Shown in pieces: positions 21,706 to 29,460 of a DNA stretch of 64,000 nt. The first letter of the stretch is position 1. Every line of letters begins with the position of its first letter. The stretch is from the NCBI RefSeq assembly GCF_019599145.1, contig NZ_CP080647.1:5084001-5148000 (forward strand). Reading direction: 5' to 3'. Both the position numbers and the translations under genes were made by a program. The DNA comes from Streptomyces akebiae. GTDB lineage: Bacteria > Actinomycetota > Actinomycetes > Streptomycetales > Streptomycetaceae. The notes below the pieces were generated by a model that worked only from the letters and a program-made list of their open reading frames with translations, was not told the DNA's origin and did not search any database.

Positions 21706-21849
21706 AGGGCACGCTCTCTCACAGGTCCCACGAACGTGTGGTTCTGGGACAGGTCGGTTTGGAACTCGGGTGGGGCACTCGAGACGAGGTGCTGCTGAGC
21801 GGGTCGGGTCCCAACAGCCAAAGGAAAGGGAACGAATCGGAGTTCAGTC

Positions 21850-21879
21850 ACGGTAGTCACGGCGACCGGTACGGTTCAA
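21850..21879 (-). promoter_or_regulatory. Candidate dnaA promoter
   Basis: On the minus strand, TTGAAC (-35, 21874-21879) is followed after 18 bp by TACCGT (-10, 21850-21855). The transcript would have a leader of about 140 nt before the dnaA GTG. Confidence 0.6.
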
Positions 21880-21883
21880 GTTG

Positions 21884-21904
21884 TTGTCCCCAGCCTGTGG
21901 ATAG
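21884..21904. promoter_or_regulatory. DnaA-box-like pair at the dnaA promoter
   Basis: TTGTCCCCA (21884-21892) and TGTGGATAG (21896-21904, i.e. CTATCCACA on the other strand) sit directly upstream of the -35 of dnaA. A DnaA-box pair here is known to mediate autoregulation in Streptomyces. Confidence 0.7.
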
Positions 21905-21925
21905 TGTCTCCCCGTGACCTCTGGT

Positions 21926-21955
21926 TTGACCGGATGGCGTAGCCGCGCGTACCGT
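21926..21955 (+). promoter_or_regulatory. Candidate promoter for rpmH-rnpA and downstream genes
   Basis: TTGACC (21926-21931), an 18-bp spacer and TACCGT (21950-21955), pointing right, about 170 bp before rpmH and divergent from the dnaA promoter. Confidence 0.5.
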
Positions 21956-22122
21956 AACCAGGTCGAGTTGTCGATGGCTGCTGCCGCCTGCCTCCGATGG
22001 GCACAGATCGCGTCAGGTGATCGGACAGCGGTGCACTCGGGCGTTTATACGAGCTACTCGTGGGCGCACGGTGACAGCCAGGACGGCACCCGCAAACACC
22101 GATTTCTTTCTGGAGCCCCCGA

Positions 22123-22260
22123 GTGAGCAAGCGCACCTTCCAGCCGAACAACCGTCGTCGCGCGAAGACCCACGGCTTCCGCCTGCGGATGCGTACCCGT
22201 GCCGGCCGCGCGATTCTCGCGAACCGCCGCAGCAAGGGTCGCGCCAGCCTGTCCGCCTGA
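22123..22260 (+). CDS. rpmH: 50S ribosomal protein L34
   Basis: 45 residues, [20 protein letters not shown] and so on, from a GTG at 22123. It is the smallest conserved ribosomal protein and extremely basic, with the family core [16 protein letters not shown] and [11 protein letters not shown]. It heads the rpmH-rnpA-yidD-yidC-jag gene string, divergent from dnaA as in most bacteria. A weak GGAG lies 9 nt upstream. Confidence 0.97.
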   Translation: MSKRTFQPNNRRRAKTHGFRLRMRTRAGRAILANRRSKGRASLSA

Positions 22261-22281
22261 TCCAGATCAGGTCATGACGTC

Positions 22282-22653
22282 GTGCTGCCTACCGAGCATC
22301 GGCTGAGGCGGCGCGAGGACTTCGCGACCGCGGTACGACGAGGACGCAGGGCCGGACGCCCTCTCCTCGTCGTTCACCTACGTAGCGGTGCCACGGACCC
22401 GCACGCGCCTGGGGAGAGCGCTCCCCCGACGCGTGCGGGTTTCGTCGTGAGCAAGGCCGTCGGTGGTTCGGTTGTTCGCAACAAGGTGAAGCGCAGGCTT
22501 CGTCATCTGATGCGCGATCGAGTCGCCCTGTTTCCCCCCGGTAGCCTGGTAGTCGTACGAGCGCTGCCCGGATCGGGTGACGCCGACCACGTACAACTGG
22601 CCCAAGACCTGGATGCCGCCATAGGGCGGCTGCTGGGAGGGGGCGCGCGATGA
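22282..22653 (+). CDS. rnpA: Ribonuclease P protein component
   Basis: 123 residues from GTG 22282 ([23 protein letters not shown]). It contains the RNR motif as [14 protein letters not shown], preceded by [14 protein letters not shown], which contacts RNase P RNA. It cooperates with the rnpB RNA (not in this window) in 5' maturation of pre-tRNA. The C-terminus overlaps the yidD start by 4 nt, indicating coupled translation. Confidence 0.96.
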   Translation: MLPTEHRLRRREDFATAVRRGRRAGRPLLVVHLRSGATDPHAPGESAPPTRAGFVVSKAVGGSVVRNKVKRRLRHLMRDRVALFPPGSLVVVRALPGSGDADHVQLAQDLDAAIGRLLGGGAR

Positions 22654-23003
22654 AGTACCCGCTGCTGGCGCTGATCAAGCTGTACCAGTGGACGATCAGT
22701 CCGCTGCTCGGGCCGGTGTGCAAGTACTACCCGTCGTGCTCCCACTACGGCTACACGGCCATCGACCGGCACGGTGCGATCAAGGGAACGGCACTCACTG
22801 CCTGGCGCATCCTGCGGTGCAATCCGTGGTCGCTCGGCGGTGTGGACCATGTCCCGCCGCGCAAACGGCCACGGTGGCACGAGATGTTGCGTGGCGCCTG
22901 GCGTGCACGCAAGGGCGGGACCTCCGCCGCCGAACCGGCCACCGAGGGGCAGGCCTCCTCGGGCCCGGCCGCAGAGACCCCGTCCCATGCCCAAGGAGCA
23001 TGA
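22650..23003 (+). CDS. yidD: Membrane protein insertion efficiency factor YidD
   Basis: 117 residues. The conserved 70-residue core is complete: [31 protein letters not shown], with the two-Cys [10 protein letters not shown] motif, then [18 protein letters not shown] Pro/Ala/Gly-rich tail of about 40 residues extends beyond the family core and is typical of Streptomyces versions. It is a small amphipathic membrane-associated protein acting alongside YidC, which starts 4 bp downstream. Confidence 0.95.
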   Translation: MKYPLLALIKLYQWTISPLLGPVCKYYPSCSHYGYTAIDRHGAIKGTALTAWRILRCNPWSLGGVDHVPPRKRPRWHEMLRGAWRARKGGTSAAEPATEGQASSGPAAETPSHAQGA

Positions 23004-23006
23004 TTA

Positions 23007-24284
23007 GTGGACACGATTGCCAGCCTCTTCAGCTTCATCACGACACCTGTCTCCTGGGTCATCGTCCAGTTCCACAGCGTGTACGGCGCCCTCTTCGGCG
23101 CCGACACCGGGTGGGCCTGGGGCCTGTCCATCGTGTCCTTGGTGATCCTGATCCGTATTTGCCTGATCCCGCTCTTCGTGAAGCAGATCAAGGCGACCCG
23201 GGCGATGCAGACGCTGCAGCCCGAGATGAAGAAGATCCAGGAGCGCTACAAGAACGACAAACAGCGTCAGTCCGAAGAGATGATGAAGCTGTACAAGGAG
23301 ACGGGCACCAACCCGCTCTCCTCGTGCCTTCCCATCCTGGCGCAGTCACCGTTCTTCTTCGCCCTCTACCACGTGCTCAACAGCATCGCGAACAACGACA
23401 CCATCGGTGTCATCAACGAGAGCTTGCTGGAGAGCGCGCAGAAGGCACACATCTTCGGTGCCCCGCTGGCCGCGACCTTCACGGACACCGCCGCCGAGGC
23501 CCAGGCACTCGACGCTTCGATCACCACGGTCCGCATCGTCACCGCGATCATGATCGTCCTGATGTCGGCGTCGCAGTTCTACACGCAGCGTCAGCTGATG
23601 ACGAAGAACGTCGACACCACGGTGAAGACGCCCTTCATGCAGCAGCAGAAGATGCTGATGTACATCTTCCCGATCATGTTCGCCGTCTTCGGCATCAACT
23701 TCCCGGTCGGTGTCCTCGTCTACTGGCTGACCACCAACGTGTGGACCATGGGCCAGCAGATGTACGTCATCCACAACAACCCGACGCCGGGTTCCAAGGC
23801 GCAGGCCGCCTACCTGGAGCGACTCTTCAAGCACGTCACGCACCACGGCAAGACCCGCGGCCGCGGCGAGCGCGCGATCGTCAAGGCGATCGTCGCCAAG
23901 GGTCGTGACCGCAACGAGTACGAGCGGAAGTTCATCACCGGCCTGAGCAAGGAGGGTCTCGCGGCCCAGGCTGACGGCACCGTCATCAAGAGCGAGGCCT
24001 CGGCCGTCGCCACGGCCGAGGACGGTACGCCGGCGACCCCCAAGCGTCAGCAGCCCAAGCGCCAGACCAAGGCCCAGCGTCAGTCCGGTAGTGCGAAGAC
24101 CGCCGACGAAGCCGAGCCGAAGACCGAGCCCACCTCGCTGAGCAAGTCGGACGAGCCGGAGGACGCCAAGCCGGCGGCCGCTGCCAAGAAGGCCGCGCCC
24201 AAGCCCGGTGCCGGTGGCCGCAGCAAGGCTCAGTCCGGTCAGCGCAAGGGTCAGCAGCGCCCCAAGTCCCCGTCCAAGAAGTAA
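23007..24284 (+). CDS. yidC: Membrane protein insertase YidC/Oxa1
   Basis: 425 residues from GTG 23007 ([20 protein letters not shown]). It has the Oxa1 core of five transmembrane segments with [20 protein letters not shown], the cytoplasmic helical hairpin ([19 protein letters not shown]) and [20 protein letters not shown]. Like other Gram-positive YidC it lacks the large periplasmic domain of E. coli. The C-terminal 140 residues are a long Lys/Ala/Pro-rich basic tail, suited to contact the ribosome. It inserts membrane proteins with or without SecYEG. Confidence 0.96.
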   Translation: MDTIASLFSFITTPVSWVIVQFHSVYGALFGADTGWAWGLSIVSLVILIRICLIPLFVKQIKATRAMQTLQPEMKKIQERYKNDKQRQSEEMMKLYKETGTNPLSSCLPILAQSPFFFALYHVLNSIANNDTIGVINESLLESAQKAHIFGAPLAATFTDTAAEAQALDASITTVRIVTAIMIVLMSASQFYTQRQLMTKNVDTTVKTPFMQQQKMLMYIFPIMFAVFGINFPVGVLVYWLTTNVWTMGQQMYVIHNNPTPGSKAQAAYLERLFKHVTHHGKTRGRGERAIVKAIVAKGRDRNEYERKFITGLSKEGLAAQADGTVIKSEASAVATAEDGTPATPKRQQPKRQTKAQRQSGSAKTADEAEPKTEPTSLSKSDEPEDAKPAAAAKKAAPKPGAGGRSKAQSGQRKGQQRPKSPSKK

Positions 24285-24299
24285 GAAGGAGTCCATCCC

Positions 24300-24812
24300 G
24301 TGACGGAAGGCACCACCTCCGCCGCCTCCGAGGGTGGCGACACCCTGACCCGCCTGGAGCAGGAGGGTGAGATCGCTGCGGACTACCTGGAAGGTCTGCT
24401 GGACATCGCCGACCTGGACGGCGACATCGACATGGACGTCGAGGCCGACCGTGCCTCTGTCTCGATCATCAGCGACTCCGGTAGCCGCGATCTGAACAAG
24501 CTCGTCGGCCGTGAGGGCGAGGTGCTTGAGGCGCTCCAGGAGCTGACGCGCCTGGCCGTGCACCGTGAGACCGGGGACCGCAGCCGTCTGATGCTGGACA
24601 TCGCCGGTTACCGGGCCAAGAAGCGCGCCGAACTCTCCGAGCTGGGGGCCAAGGCGGCGGCCGAGGCCAAGAGCACGGGCGAGCCCGTGAAGCTGCAGCC
24701 GATGACGCCCTTCGAGCGCAAGGTCGTGCACGACGCGGTCAAGTCCGCCGGTCTGCGAAGCGAGTCCGAGGGCGAGGAGCCCCAGCGCTTCGTCGTCGTC
24801 CTGCCTGCCTGA
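24300..24812 (+). CDS. jag: R3H/KH-domain RNA-binding protein Jag (KhpB-like)
   Basis: 170 residues from GTG 24300, with AAGAAGGAG upstream. The KH-II-like domain is at about 45-100 (SGSRDLNKLVGREGEVLEALQELTRLAV), followed by the R3H domain (RSRLMLDIAGYRAKKRAELSELG) ending MTPFERKVVHDAVKSAGLRSESEGEEPQRFVVVLPA. It is a single-stranded RNA-binding regulator, always near yidC. It lacks the N-terminal Jag-N domain of Firmicute proteins. A hairpin at 24832-24859 ends the transcript. Confidence 0.93.
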   Translation: MTEGTTSAASEGGDTLTRLEQEGEIAADYLEGLLDIADLDGDIDMDVEADRASVSIISDSGSRDLNKLVGREGEVLEALQELTRLAVHRETGDRSRLMLDIAGYRAKKRAELSELGAKAAAEAKSTGEPVKLQPMTPFERKVVHDAVKSAGLRSESEGEEPQRFVVVLPA

Positions 24813-24831
24813 TTCGGTACGTACGCTTCTC

Positions 24832-24859
24832 CGGCCCCGTCTGCCTGCAGGCGGGGCCG
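24832..24859 (+). terminator. Terminator after jag
   Basis: Stem CGGCCCCG/CGGGGCCG with a 12-nt loop, 20 bp past the stop codon and followed by AACTTTGT. It separates the rpmH-jag string from rsmG. Confidence 0.6.
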
Positions 24860-24927
24860 AACTTTGTCAGCCTGTTGTTCTGGTGTCAGCGCACAGTGCG
24901 CTCTTGCGGTACGGAAGGACGGTCCCC

Positions 24928-25644
24928 GTGACGGAGGCAGCGGAGCTCCCCCCTGCGCCCGAGCAGGCGCGCGACGTATTCGGCGATCGCTACGCTGATG
25001 CGGTCCGATACGCCGAGCTCCTGGCTGAGGCGGGAGTGCAGCGCGGGCTCATCGGCCCGCGGGAGGTACCCCGCCTGTGGGAGAGGCATCTGCTGAACTG
25101 CGCGGTGCTCTCCGAGGTCGTGCCCGAGGGGGTGACGGTGTGCGATGTCGGCTCCGGTGCCGGACTGCCCGGTATCCCGCTGGCCCTTGTCCGGGACGAT
25201 CTGAAGATCACGCTGCTGGAGCCCCTGCTGCGGCGCACGAACTTCCTGACCGAGGTGGTTGAACTCCTGGGACTCGACCATGTGACCGTTGTCCGTGGCC
25301 GAGCTGAGGAAGTCCTCGGGACGCTGCAGCCGGTTCATGTGGTGACGGCGCGAGCGGTGGCGCCACTGGACCGACTGGCCGGCTGGGGCATTCCGCTGCT
25401 GCGCCCGTACGGAGAGATGCTGGCGCTCAAGGGCGACACCGCGGAGGAGGAGCTGAAGAGCGCAGCCACCGCCCTGAGCAAGCTCGGCGCGGTAGCGACC
25501 TCCATCCACCATGTGGGCGAGGGTGTGGTCGATCCGCTGTCCACAGTGGTCCGTGTGGAGGTCGGGGAGAGCCCGGGTGGCGTGCGTTTCGCGGCGAAGC
25601 GGGCGAAGGCTGCGCGGACAGGGCGGGTACGGCGTCGCCGCTAG
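24928..25644 (+). CDS. rsmG: 16S rRNA (guanine(527)-N7)-methyltransferase
   Basis: 238 residues from GTG 24928 (MTEAAELPPAPEQ), preceded by GGAAGGACGG; the frame is open to 24883 without a better ribosome site. It is an SAM-dependent methyltransferase with motif I VCDVGSGAGLPGIPLAL, LLEPLLRRTNFLTEV and RAVAPLDRLAGWGIPLL. It methylates N7 of G527 in the 530 loop of 16S rRNA. Loss of rsmG is known to give low-level streptomycin resistance and antibiotic overproduction in Streptomyces. The gene looks intact. Confidence 0.95.
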   Translation: MTEAAELPPAPEQARDVFGDRYADAVRYAELLAEAGVQRGLIGPREVPRLWERHLLNCAVLSEVVPEGVTVCDVGSGAGLPGIPLALVRDDLKITLLEPLLRRTNFLTEVVELLGLDHVTVVRGRAEEVLGTLQPVHVVTARAVAPLDRLAGWGIPLLRPYGEMLALKGDTAEEELKSAATALSKLGAVATSIHHVGEGVVDPLSTVVRVEVGESPGGVRFAAKRAKAARTGRVRRRR

Positions 25645-25760
25645 GTATCGATCTGGACGTTCGCTGATCCGTCCTGACGACGAGTCGTACTCCACACAAG
25701 CTTCCAAACCTATGCATCTCGGAGTGTCGCGCGAGCGTGGCCTCTGCCGCTGGGCATCGT

Positions 25761-25774
25761 GTTTCACGTGAAAC
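25761..25774. promoter_or_regulatory. parS: parS site 2
   Basis: Exact GTTTCACGTGAAAC in the rsmG-parA gap, about 170 bp upstream of the chosen parA start. Translation through it would give MFHVKR, which mimics a start but is more simply the centromere site. Confidence 0.93.
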
Positions 25775-25932
25775 GTCGCTCACTGCTGCACGGCATCATC
25801 AGCCGTGGCCGCGCTGCGGCCGAACCGCGCGACCGGAAGCCTCTTGGGTCACTCGGAGAGGTAACGGGGTTTTCCACAGAGGTGGAATTCTCCACAGAAC
25901 ACCAGGCCTCACTGGTTCACGACCCCGAAGGC

Positions 25933-27006
25933 ATGGGAGGCTCTGTTCATTGCGAGCCTGAAGTCGAGGAGAGTGAATCCTTGCGGTCCGACGCCAACAT
26001 CGCGGGACCGATGACCGATCCGGTCCCCGGTCCCCGTACCGAGTCGATGGGGGAGGATGTTTCACGTGAAACACCGCCCCCGATGGACGACACTCCCATC
26101 GGTCGTGCTGCCCAGCTGGCGGTAGAGGCTCTGGGGCGTGCCGGTGAGGGACTGCCTCGGCCCGAGCAGACCCGAGTCATGGTCGTCGCCAACCAGAAGG
26201 GCGGCGTCGGAAAGACCACGACAACGGTCAACCTTGCCGCTTCGCTGGCTCTGCACGGCGCCCGTGTCCTCGTGGTCGACCTTGACCCTCAGGGCAATGC
26301 GTCCACCGCGTTGGGGATCGATCATCATGCCGAGGTGCCGTCCATCTACGATGTGCTGATCGACAGCAAGCCGCTGTCGGAAGTCGTCCAGCCCGTTCCC
26401 GATGTGGAAGGTCTCTTCTGCGCCCCCGCCACGATCGATCTCGCCGGTGCGGAGATCGAGCTGGTGTCGCTGGTGGCACGAGAGAGCCGACTGCAGCGGG
26501 CGATCCAGGCGTACGAGCAGCCCCTGGATTACATCCTCATCGACTGTCCGCCCTCGCTCGGTCTCCTGACGGTGAACGCATTGGTTGCCGGCCAGGAAGT
26601 CCTCATCCCGATCCAGTGCGAGTACTACGCGCTGGAGGGCCTCGGCCAGCTGCTCCGCAACGTCGACCTGGTACGGGGGCACCTCAACCCCGTCCTCCAT
26701 GTGTCGACGATCCTGCTCACCATGTATGACGGCCGGACGCGCCTGGCGTCCCAGGTCGCCGACGAGGTGCGCACCCACTTCGGCGAAGAGGTGCTGCGGA
26801 CGAGCATTCCTCGCTCTGTCCGGATCTCCGAGGCGCCTAGCTATGGGCAGACGGTGCTGACTTACGATCCAGGATCGAGCGGTGCCCTGTCCTACCTTGA
26901 GGCGGCACGAGAAATCGCACTGAAGGGCGTGGGCGTAGGGTACGACCCGACGCACGCCCACATTGGTGCTCAGAACAATCCGAGTGTGGTGGAGGGGATC
27001 CAGTGA
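25933..27006 (+). CDS. parA: Chromosome partitioning ATPase ParA
   Basis: 357 residues if started at ATG 25933. Deviant Walker A KGGVGKTTTTVNLA, Walker A' VDLDPQGNAS and Walker B YILIDCPPSLGL define the family. The N-terminus is uncertain: 25759 reads through a parS site, ATG 25933 has a weak ribosome site, TTG 25981 has an excellent GAGGAGAG 7 nt upstream, and ATG 26083 directly precedes the conserved MDDTPIGRAAQLAVEALG. A parS site lies inside the 5' coding part and encodes VSRET. With ParB it segregates chromosomes during sporulation septation. Its stop overlaps the parB start by 4 nt. Confidence 0.93.
   Translation: MGGSVHCEPEVEESESLRSDANIAGPMTDPVPGPRTESMGEDVSRETPPPMDDTPIGRAAQLAVEALGRAGEGLPRPEQTRVMVVANQKGGVGKTTTTVNLAASLALHGARVLVVDLDPQGNASTALGIDHHAEVPSIYDVLIDSKPLSEVVQPVPDVEGLFCAPATIDLAGAEIELVSLVARESRLQRAIQAYEQPLDYILIDCPPSLGLLTVNALVAGQEVLIPIQCEYYALEGLGQLLRNVDLVRGHLNPVLHVSTILLTMYDGRTRLASQVADEVRTHFGEEVLRTSIPRSVRISEAPSYGQTVLTYDPGSSGALSYLEAAREIALKGVGVGYDPTHAHIGAQNNPSVVEGIQ
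26059..26072. promoter_or_regulatory. parS: parS site 3 (within the 5' part of parA)
   Basis: Exact GTTTCACGTGAAAC, in the frame that reads Val-Ser-Arg-Glu-Thr of the disordered ParA N-terminus. Confidence 0.93.
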
Positions 27007-28094
27007 GTGATCGACGGAGGGGGTTGGGCCGTGGTCTGGCCGCACTGATCCCAGCGGCCGCGACGGGCGAGAAGGAGGCTCCGACAGCTGCTGCACCCGC
27101 CGCCACCCCACCGGCGTCTGTCTTCGTTCCCGAGCGTGGGGTGGCGGCTTCGAAGCTGGCCACGCTCCCGCCTGTTTCACGTGAAACAGAGGAGCTGTCG
27201 CCTGATGCCGCAGGCGAACTGCCCACGGCACCTATCGGCGCCTACTTTGCCGAGCTGCCTCTCGACTCCATCACCCCGAACCCGCGCCAGCCCCGAGAGG
27301 TGTTCGACGAGGATCTGTTGCAGGAGCTCGTCACCTCCATCAAGGAGGTCGGCCTTCTCCAGCCCATCGTCGTACGGCAAGTGGGCCCGGCCCGCTACGA
27401 GCTCATCATGGGTGAGCGGCGCTGGCGAGCCTGCCATGAGGCCGAGCTCGACGCGATCCCGGCGATCGTACGGGCGACGGACGACGAGAAGCTTCTGCTG
27501 GACGCGCTCCTCGAGAATTTGCACCGCGCTCAGCTGAATCCGCTGGAAGAAGCCTTCGCCTACGACCAGCTGCTCAAGGACTTCAACTGCACGCATGACC
27601 AGCTGGCGGACCGAATCGGTCGCTCGCGCCCTCAGGTTTCCAACACCCTGCGTCTGTTGAAGCTTTCGGCGGCGGTGCAACGTCGTGTGGCAGCCGGTGT
27701 TCTCTCCGCCGGGCATGCGCGGGCGCTGCTCTCCGTCGAGGACTCAGAGGAGCAGGACAAGCTTGCTCACCGCATTGTGGCCGAGGGCCTCTCGGTGCGA
27801 GCGGTTGAAGAGATCGTCACCCTCATGGGGTCGCGCCCGAAGAGCACGGCACGGTCCAAGGGCCCACGGGCCGGCTCCGTGCCCTCCCCGGCACTCGGTG
27901 AGCTCGCCACCCGACTCTCGGATCGTTTCGAAACGCGCGTGAAGATCGACCTGGGGCAGAAGAAGGGCAAGATCACCGTGGAGTTCGCCTCCACGGAGGA
28001 TCTTGAACGGATCCTGAGCACTCTCGCTCCCGGCGAGAAACTCGCTCTCCAGAAGAGTCTCCTGGACGACACCTCGGAGGAGCCGGAGGTCTGA
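27003..28094 (+). CDS. parB: Chromosome partitioning protein ParB
   Basis: 363 residues from a GTG overlapping the parA stop (GTGA). The N-terminal segment MSDRRRGLGRGLAALIPAA is the ParA-interacting region. The CTPase/ParB-N domain follows (LDSITPNPRQPREVFDE, then IVVRQVGPARYELIMGERRWRA with the GERRWRA motif). The helix-turn-helix (LADRIGRSRPQVSNTLRLLKL) reads parS, and the C-terminal dimerisation domain ends the protein. It binds the twelve parS sites listed here and spreads from them. The gene itself contains a parS site. Confidence 0.97.
   Translation: MSDRRRGLGRGLAALIPAAATGEKEAPTAAAPAATPPASVFVPERGVAASKLATLPPVSRETEELSPDAAGELPTAPIGAYFAELPLDSITPNPRQPREVFDEDLLQELVTSIKEVGLLQPIVVRQVGPARYELIMGERRWRACHEAELDAIPAIVRATDDEKLLLDALLENLHRAQLNPLEEAFAYDQLLKDFNCTHDQLADRIGRSRPQVSNTLRLLKLSAAVQRRVAAGVLSAGHARALLSVEDSEEQDKLAHRIVAEGLSVRAVEEIVTLMGSRPKSTARSKGPRAGSVPSPALGELATRLSDRFETRVKIDLGQKKGKITVEFASTEDLERILSTLAPGEKLALQKSLLDDTSEEPEV
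27174..27187. promoter_or_regulatory. parS: parS site 4 (within parB)
   Basis: Exact GTTTCACGTGAAAC inside parB, again read as Val-Ser-Arg-Glu-Thr in the linker after the N-terminal ParA-binding segment. Confidence 0.93.
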
Positions 28095-28135
28095 CCCTCC
28101 GATTCGCAGGTCAGCCCTCGGCTCGTCGACCACAT

Positions 28136-28175
28136 GAGCGGGCTGTGTCCGATGTATACCGGACACAGCCCGCTC
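28136..28175 (+). terminator. Terminator of parAB
   Basis: Perfect 16-bp stem GAGCGGGCTGTGTCCG/CGGACACAGCCCGCTC with an 8-nt loop, 41 bp past the parB stop and followed by TTTGCTTTG. Confidence 0.85.
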
Positions 28176-28198
28176 TTTGCTTTGAGGCGGTATCTAGG

Positions 28199-28226
28199 CA
28201 ATCGCATCGTGGATACGATGCGATTG
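28199..28226. promoter_or_regulatory. Perfect dyad between parB and the small ORF
   Basis: CAATCGCATCGT-GGAT-ACGATGCGATTG: 12-bp perfect arms with a 4-bp spacer, 44 bp upstream of the ATG at 28271. It may be an operator for the small-ORF/acetyltransferase unit or a second hairpin; undecided. Confidence 0.5.
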
Positions 28227-28270
28227 GGTATGGCGCATCGACCTGGCGGATCTTTGTGGAGAGGCGGGCC

Positions 28271-28528
28271 ATGCGAACCGTGAGCCGTTCCGGACTGGTC
28301 ACAGCAGGCCTGGGACTCGGGGCCGTCGGCGGATTCGTCGGCAGTCTGCTCAGGGAGCGGAGCGCTCTGACAGCCGCTCGCGACGCTGCGGGCGAAGGAA
28401 GCGAGGAACAGCCTTCATGGGCCGTCGGCTCGTACCGCTCACGCTGGACAACCTTCAGGACCTTCCCAAGCGCTGTCGCTCGTGTGTCTTCTGGGAGTTG
28501 GACCCAGTCAGCGGCGAAGCTGCCGTAA
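28271..28528 (+). CDS. Possible small membrane protein overlapping the acetyltransferase gene
   Basis: An 85-residue frame, MRTVSRSGLVTAGLGLGAVG, from an ATG with a strong GGAGAGG 6 nt upstream. It has one glycine-rich hydrophobic helix (GLVTAGLGLGAVGGFVGSLL) followed by a charged segment. The last 112 bp overlap the acetyltransferase gene in another frame, and the part after residue about 48 is probably only frame shadow. Good ribosome site and third-base GC bias in the first about 45 codons support it; the overlap and lack of a recognised family argue against. It could also be a translational leader coupling to the acetyltransferase. Confidence 0.35.
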   Translation: MRTVSRSGLVTAGLGLGAVGGFVGSLLRERSALTAARDAAGEGSEEQPSWAVGSYRSRWTTFRTFPSAVARVSSGSWTQSAAKLP

Positions 28529-29034
28529 AGGCAGGGACTCCCGCCCTCGAGAAGGAAGCGTGGATCTCAGCCGTCCTGCTGGACTGGGGGTCCTGTGGTC
28601 GGGTCGTCTACGTGGACGAGGTACCGGTGGGCTTCGTGCTGTATGCGCCTCCGGCTTATGTGCCTCGCTCCACAGCGTTTCCCACGAGTCCGGTATCCCC
28701 TGACGCCGTCCAGTTGATGACCGCCTTCATCATGCAGGGGTACCAGGGCCAGGGGCTGGGGCGTGTGATGGTCCAGACCGTTGCCAAGGATCTACTGCGA
28801 CGGGGCTTCAAAGCGATCGAAGCCTTCGGAGACGCCCGCTGGAAGGAACCGGCGTGTGTTCTTCCCGCCGACCATCTGACGGCCGTGGGCTTCAAGACGG
28901 TGCGGCCCCACCCCACTTATCCCAGGCTGCGGCTGGAGCTCCGAACGACGCTCTCCTGGAAGGAGGACGTCGAGCTGGCGTTGGACCGGCTTCTGGGTGC
29001 CGTGCAGAAGGAGCCGGCGCTGCGGCCGCTTTAA
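28417..29034 (+). CDS. GNAT family N-acetyltransferase next to parB
   Basis: 205 residues, MGRRLVPLTLDNLQDLPKRC. It contains the acetyl-CoA binding A motif MTAFIMQGYQGQGLGRVMVQ (Q/RxxGxG/A type: QGQGLG) and beta4 VVYVDEVPVGFVLYAPP, with a Cys-rich N-terminus (RCRSCVFWELDP). The same acetyltransferase gene follows parB in other Streptomyces, whereas mycobacteria have the amidase-like cwlM near this place. Substrate unknown. It ends at a strong bidirectional hairpin facing trxA. Confidence 0.88.
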   Translation: MGRRLVPLTLDNLQDLPKRCRSCVFWELDPVSGEAAVKAGTPALEKEAWISAVLLDWGSCGRVVYVDEVPVGFVLYAPPAYVPRSTAFPTSPVSPDAVQLMTAFIMQGYQGQGLGRVMVQTVAKDLLRRGFKAIEAFGDARWKEPACVLPADHLTAVGFKTVRPHPTYPRLRLELRTTLSWKEDVELALDRLLGAVQKEPALRPL

Positions 29035-29039
29035 AGGCC

Positions 29040-29069
29040 AAGGGGCCGACCCTCCTGGGTCGGCCCCTT
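29040..29069. terminator. Bidirectional terminator between the acetyltransferase gene and trxA
   Basis: Perfect 13-bp stem AAGGGGCCGACCC/GGGTCGGCCCCTT with a TCCT loop between convergent genes, immediately followed by a parS site. Confidence 0.8.
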
Positions 29070-29072
29070 CGT

Positions 29073-29086
29073 GTTTCACGTGAAAC
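29073..29086. promoter_or_regulatory. parS: parS site 5
   Basis: Exact GTTTCACGTGAAAC, 1 bp before the trxA stop codon, at a convergent gene end. Confidence 0.93.
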
Positions 29087-29087
29087 A

Positions 29088-29420
29088 TCACTCGGCGATG
29101 AAGTCCTCAAGGTCCCGCACGATCGCTGCCTTGGGCTTGGCACCGACGATGGTCTTGGCGACCTCGCCACCCTGGTAGACGTTCAGCGTCGGGATGGACA
29201 TGACGCCGTACTTGGCGGCCGTGGCCGGGTTCTCGTCGATGTTGAGCTTGACGATCTCGATCTTGTCGCCGTACTCCTGGGCGATCGCTTCGAGGGACGG
29301 CGCGATCTGGCGGCACGGACCGCACCATGCGGCCCAGAAGTCCACCAGGACGGGCTTGTCGTTCTTGAGGACGTCCTGCTCGAAGGAGTCGTCGGTCACG
29401 TTCTTCAGGGTGCCGGCCAC
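29088..29420 (-). CDS. trxA: Thioredoxin
   Basis: 110 residues with the redox-active WCGPC (Cys33, Cys36), the cis-proline segment SIPTLNVYQGGE and a complete thioredoxin fold length. It reduces protein disulfides using electrons from TrxB, encoded 40 bp upstream. The gene is last in the leftward sigM-anti-sigma-trxB-trxA block. Confidence 0.97.
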   Translation of the reverse strand: MAGTLKNVTDDSFEQDVLKNDKPVLVDFWAAWCGPCRQIAPSLEAIAQEYGDKIEIVKLNIDENPATAAKYGVMSIPTLNVYQGGEVAKTIVGAKPKAAIVRDLEDFIAE

Positions 29421-29460
29421 TGAGGGCTCCTAACTGGTTGGTGCGGTGGGGTGGACGGGG

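Noticed and set aside
25759..25932. ParA starting at 25759 with MFHVKRRS
   Set aside because: The first residues are only the parS site read in frame. There is no upstream ribosome site, and the segment does not resemble ParA N-termini.
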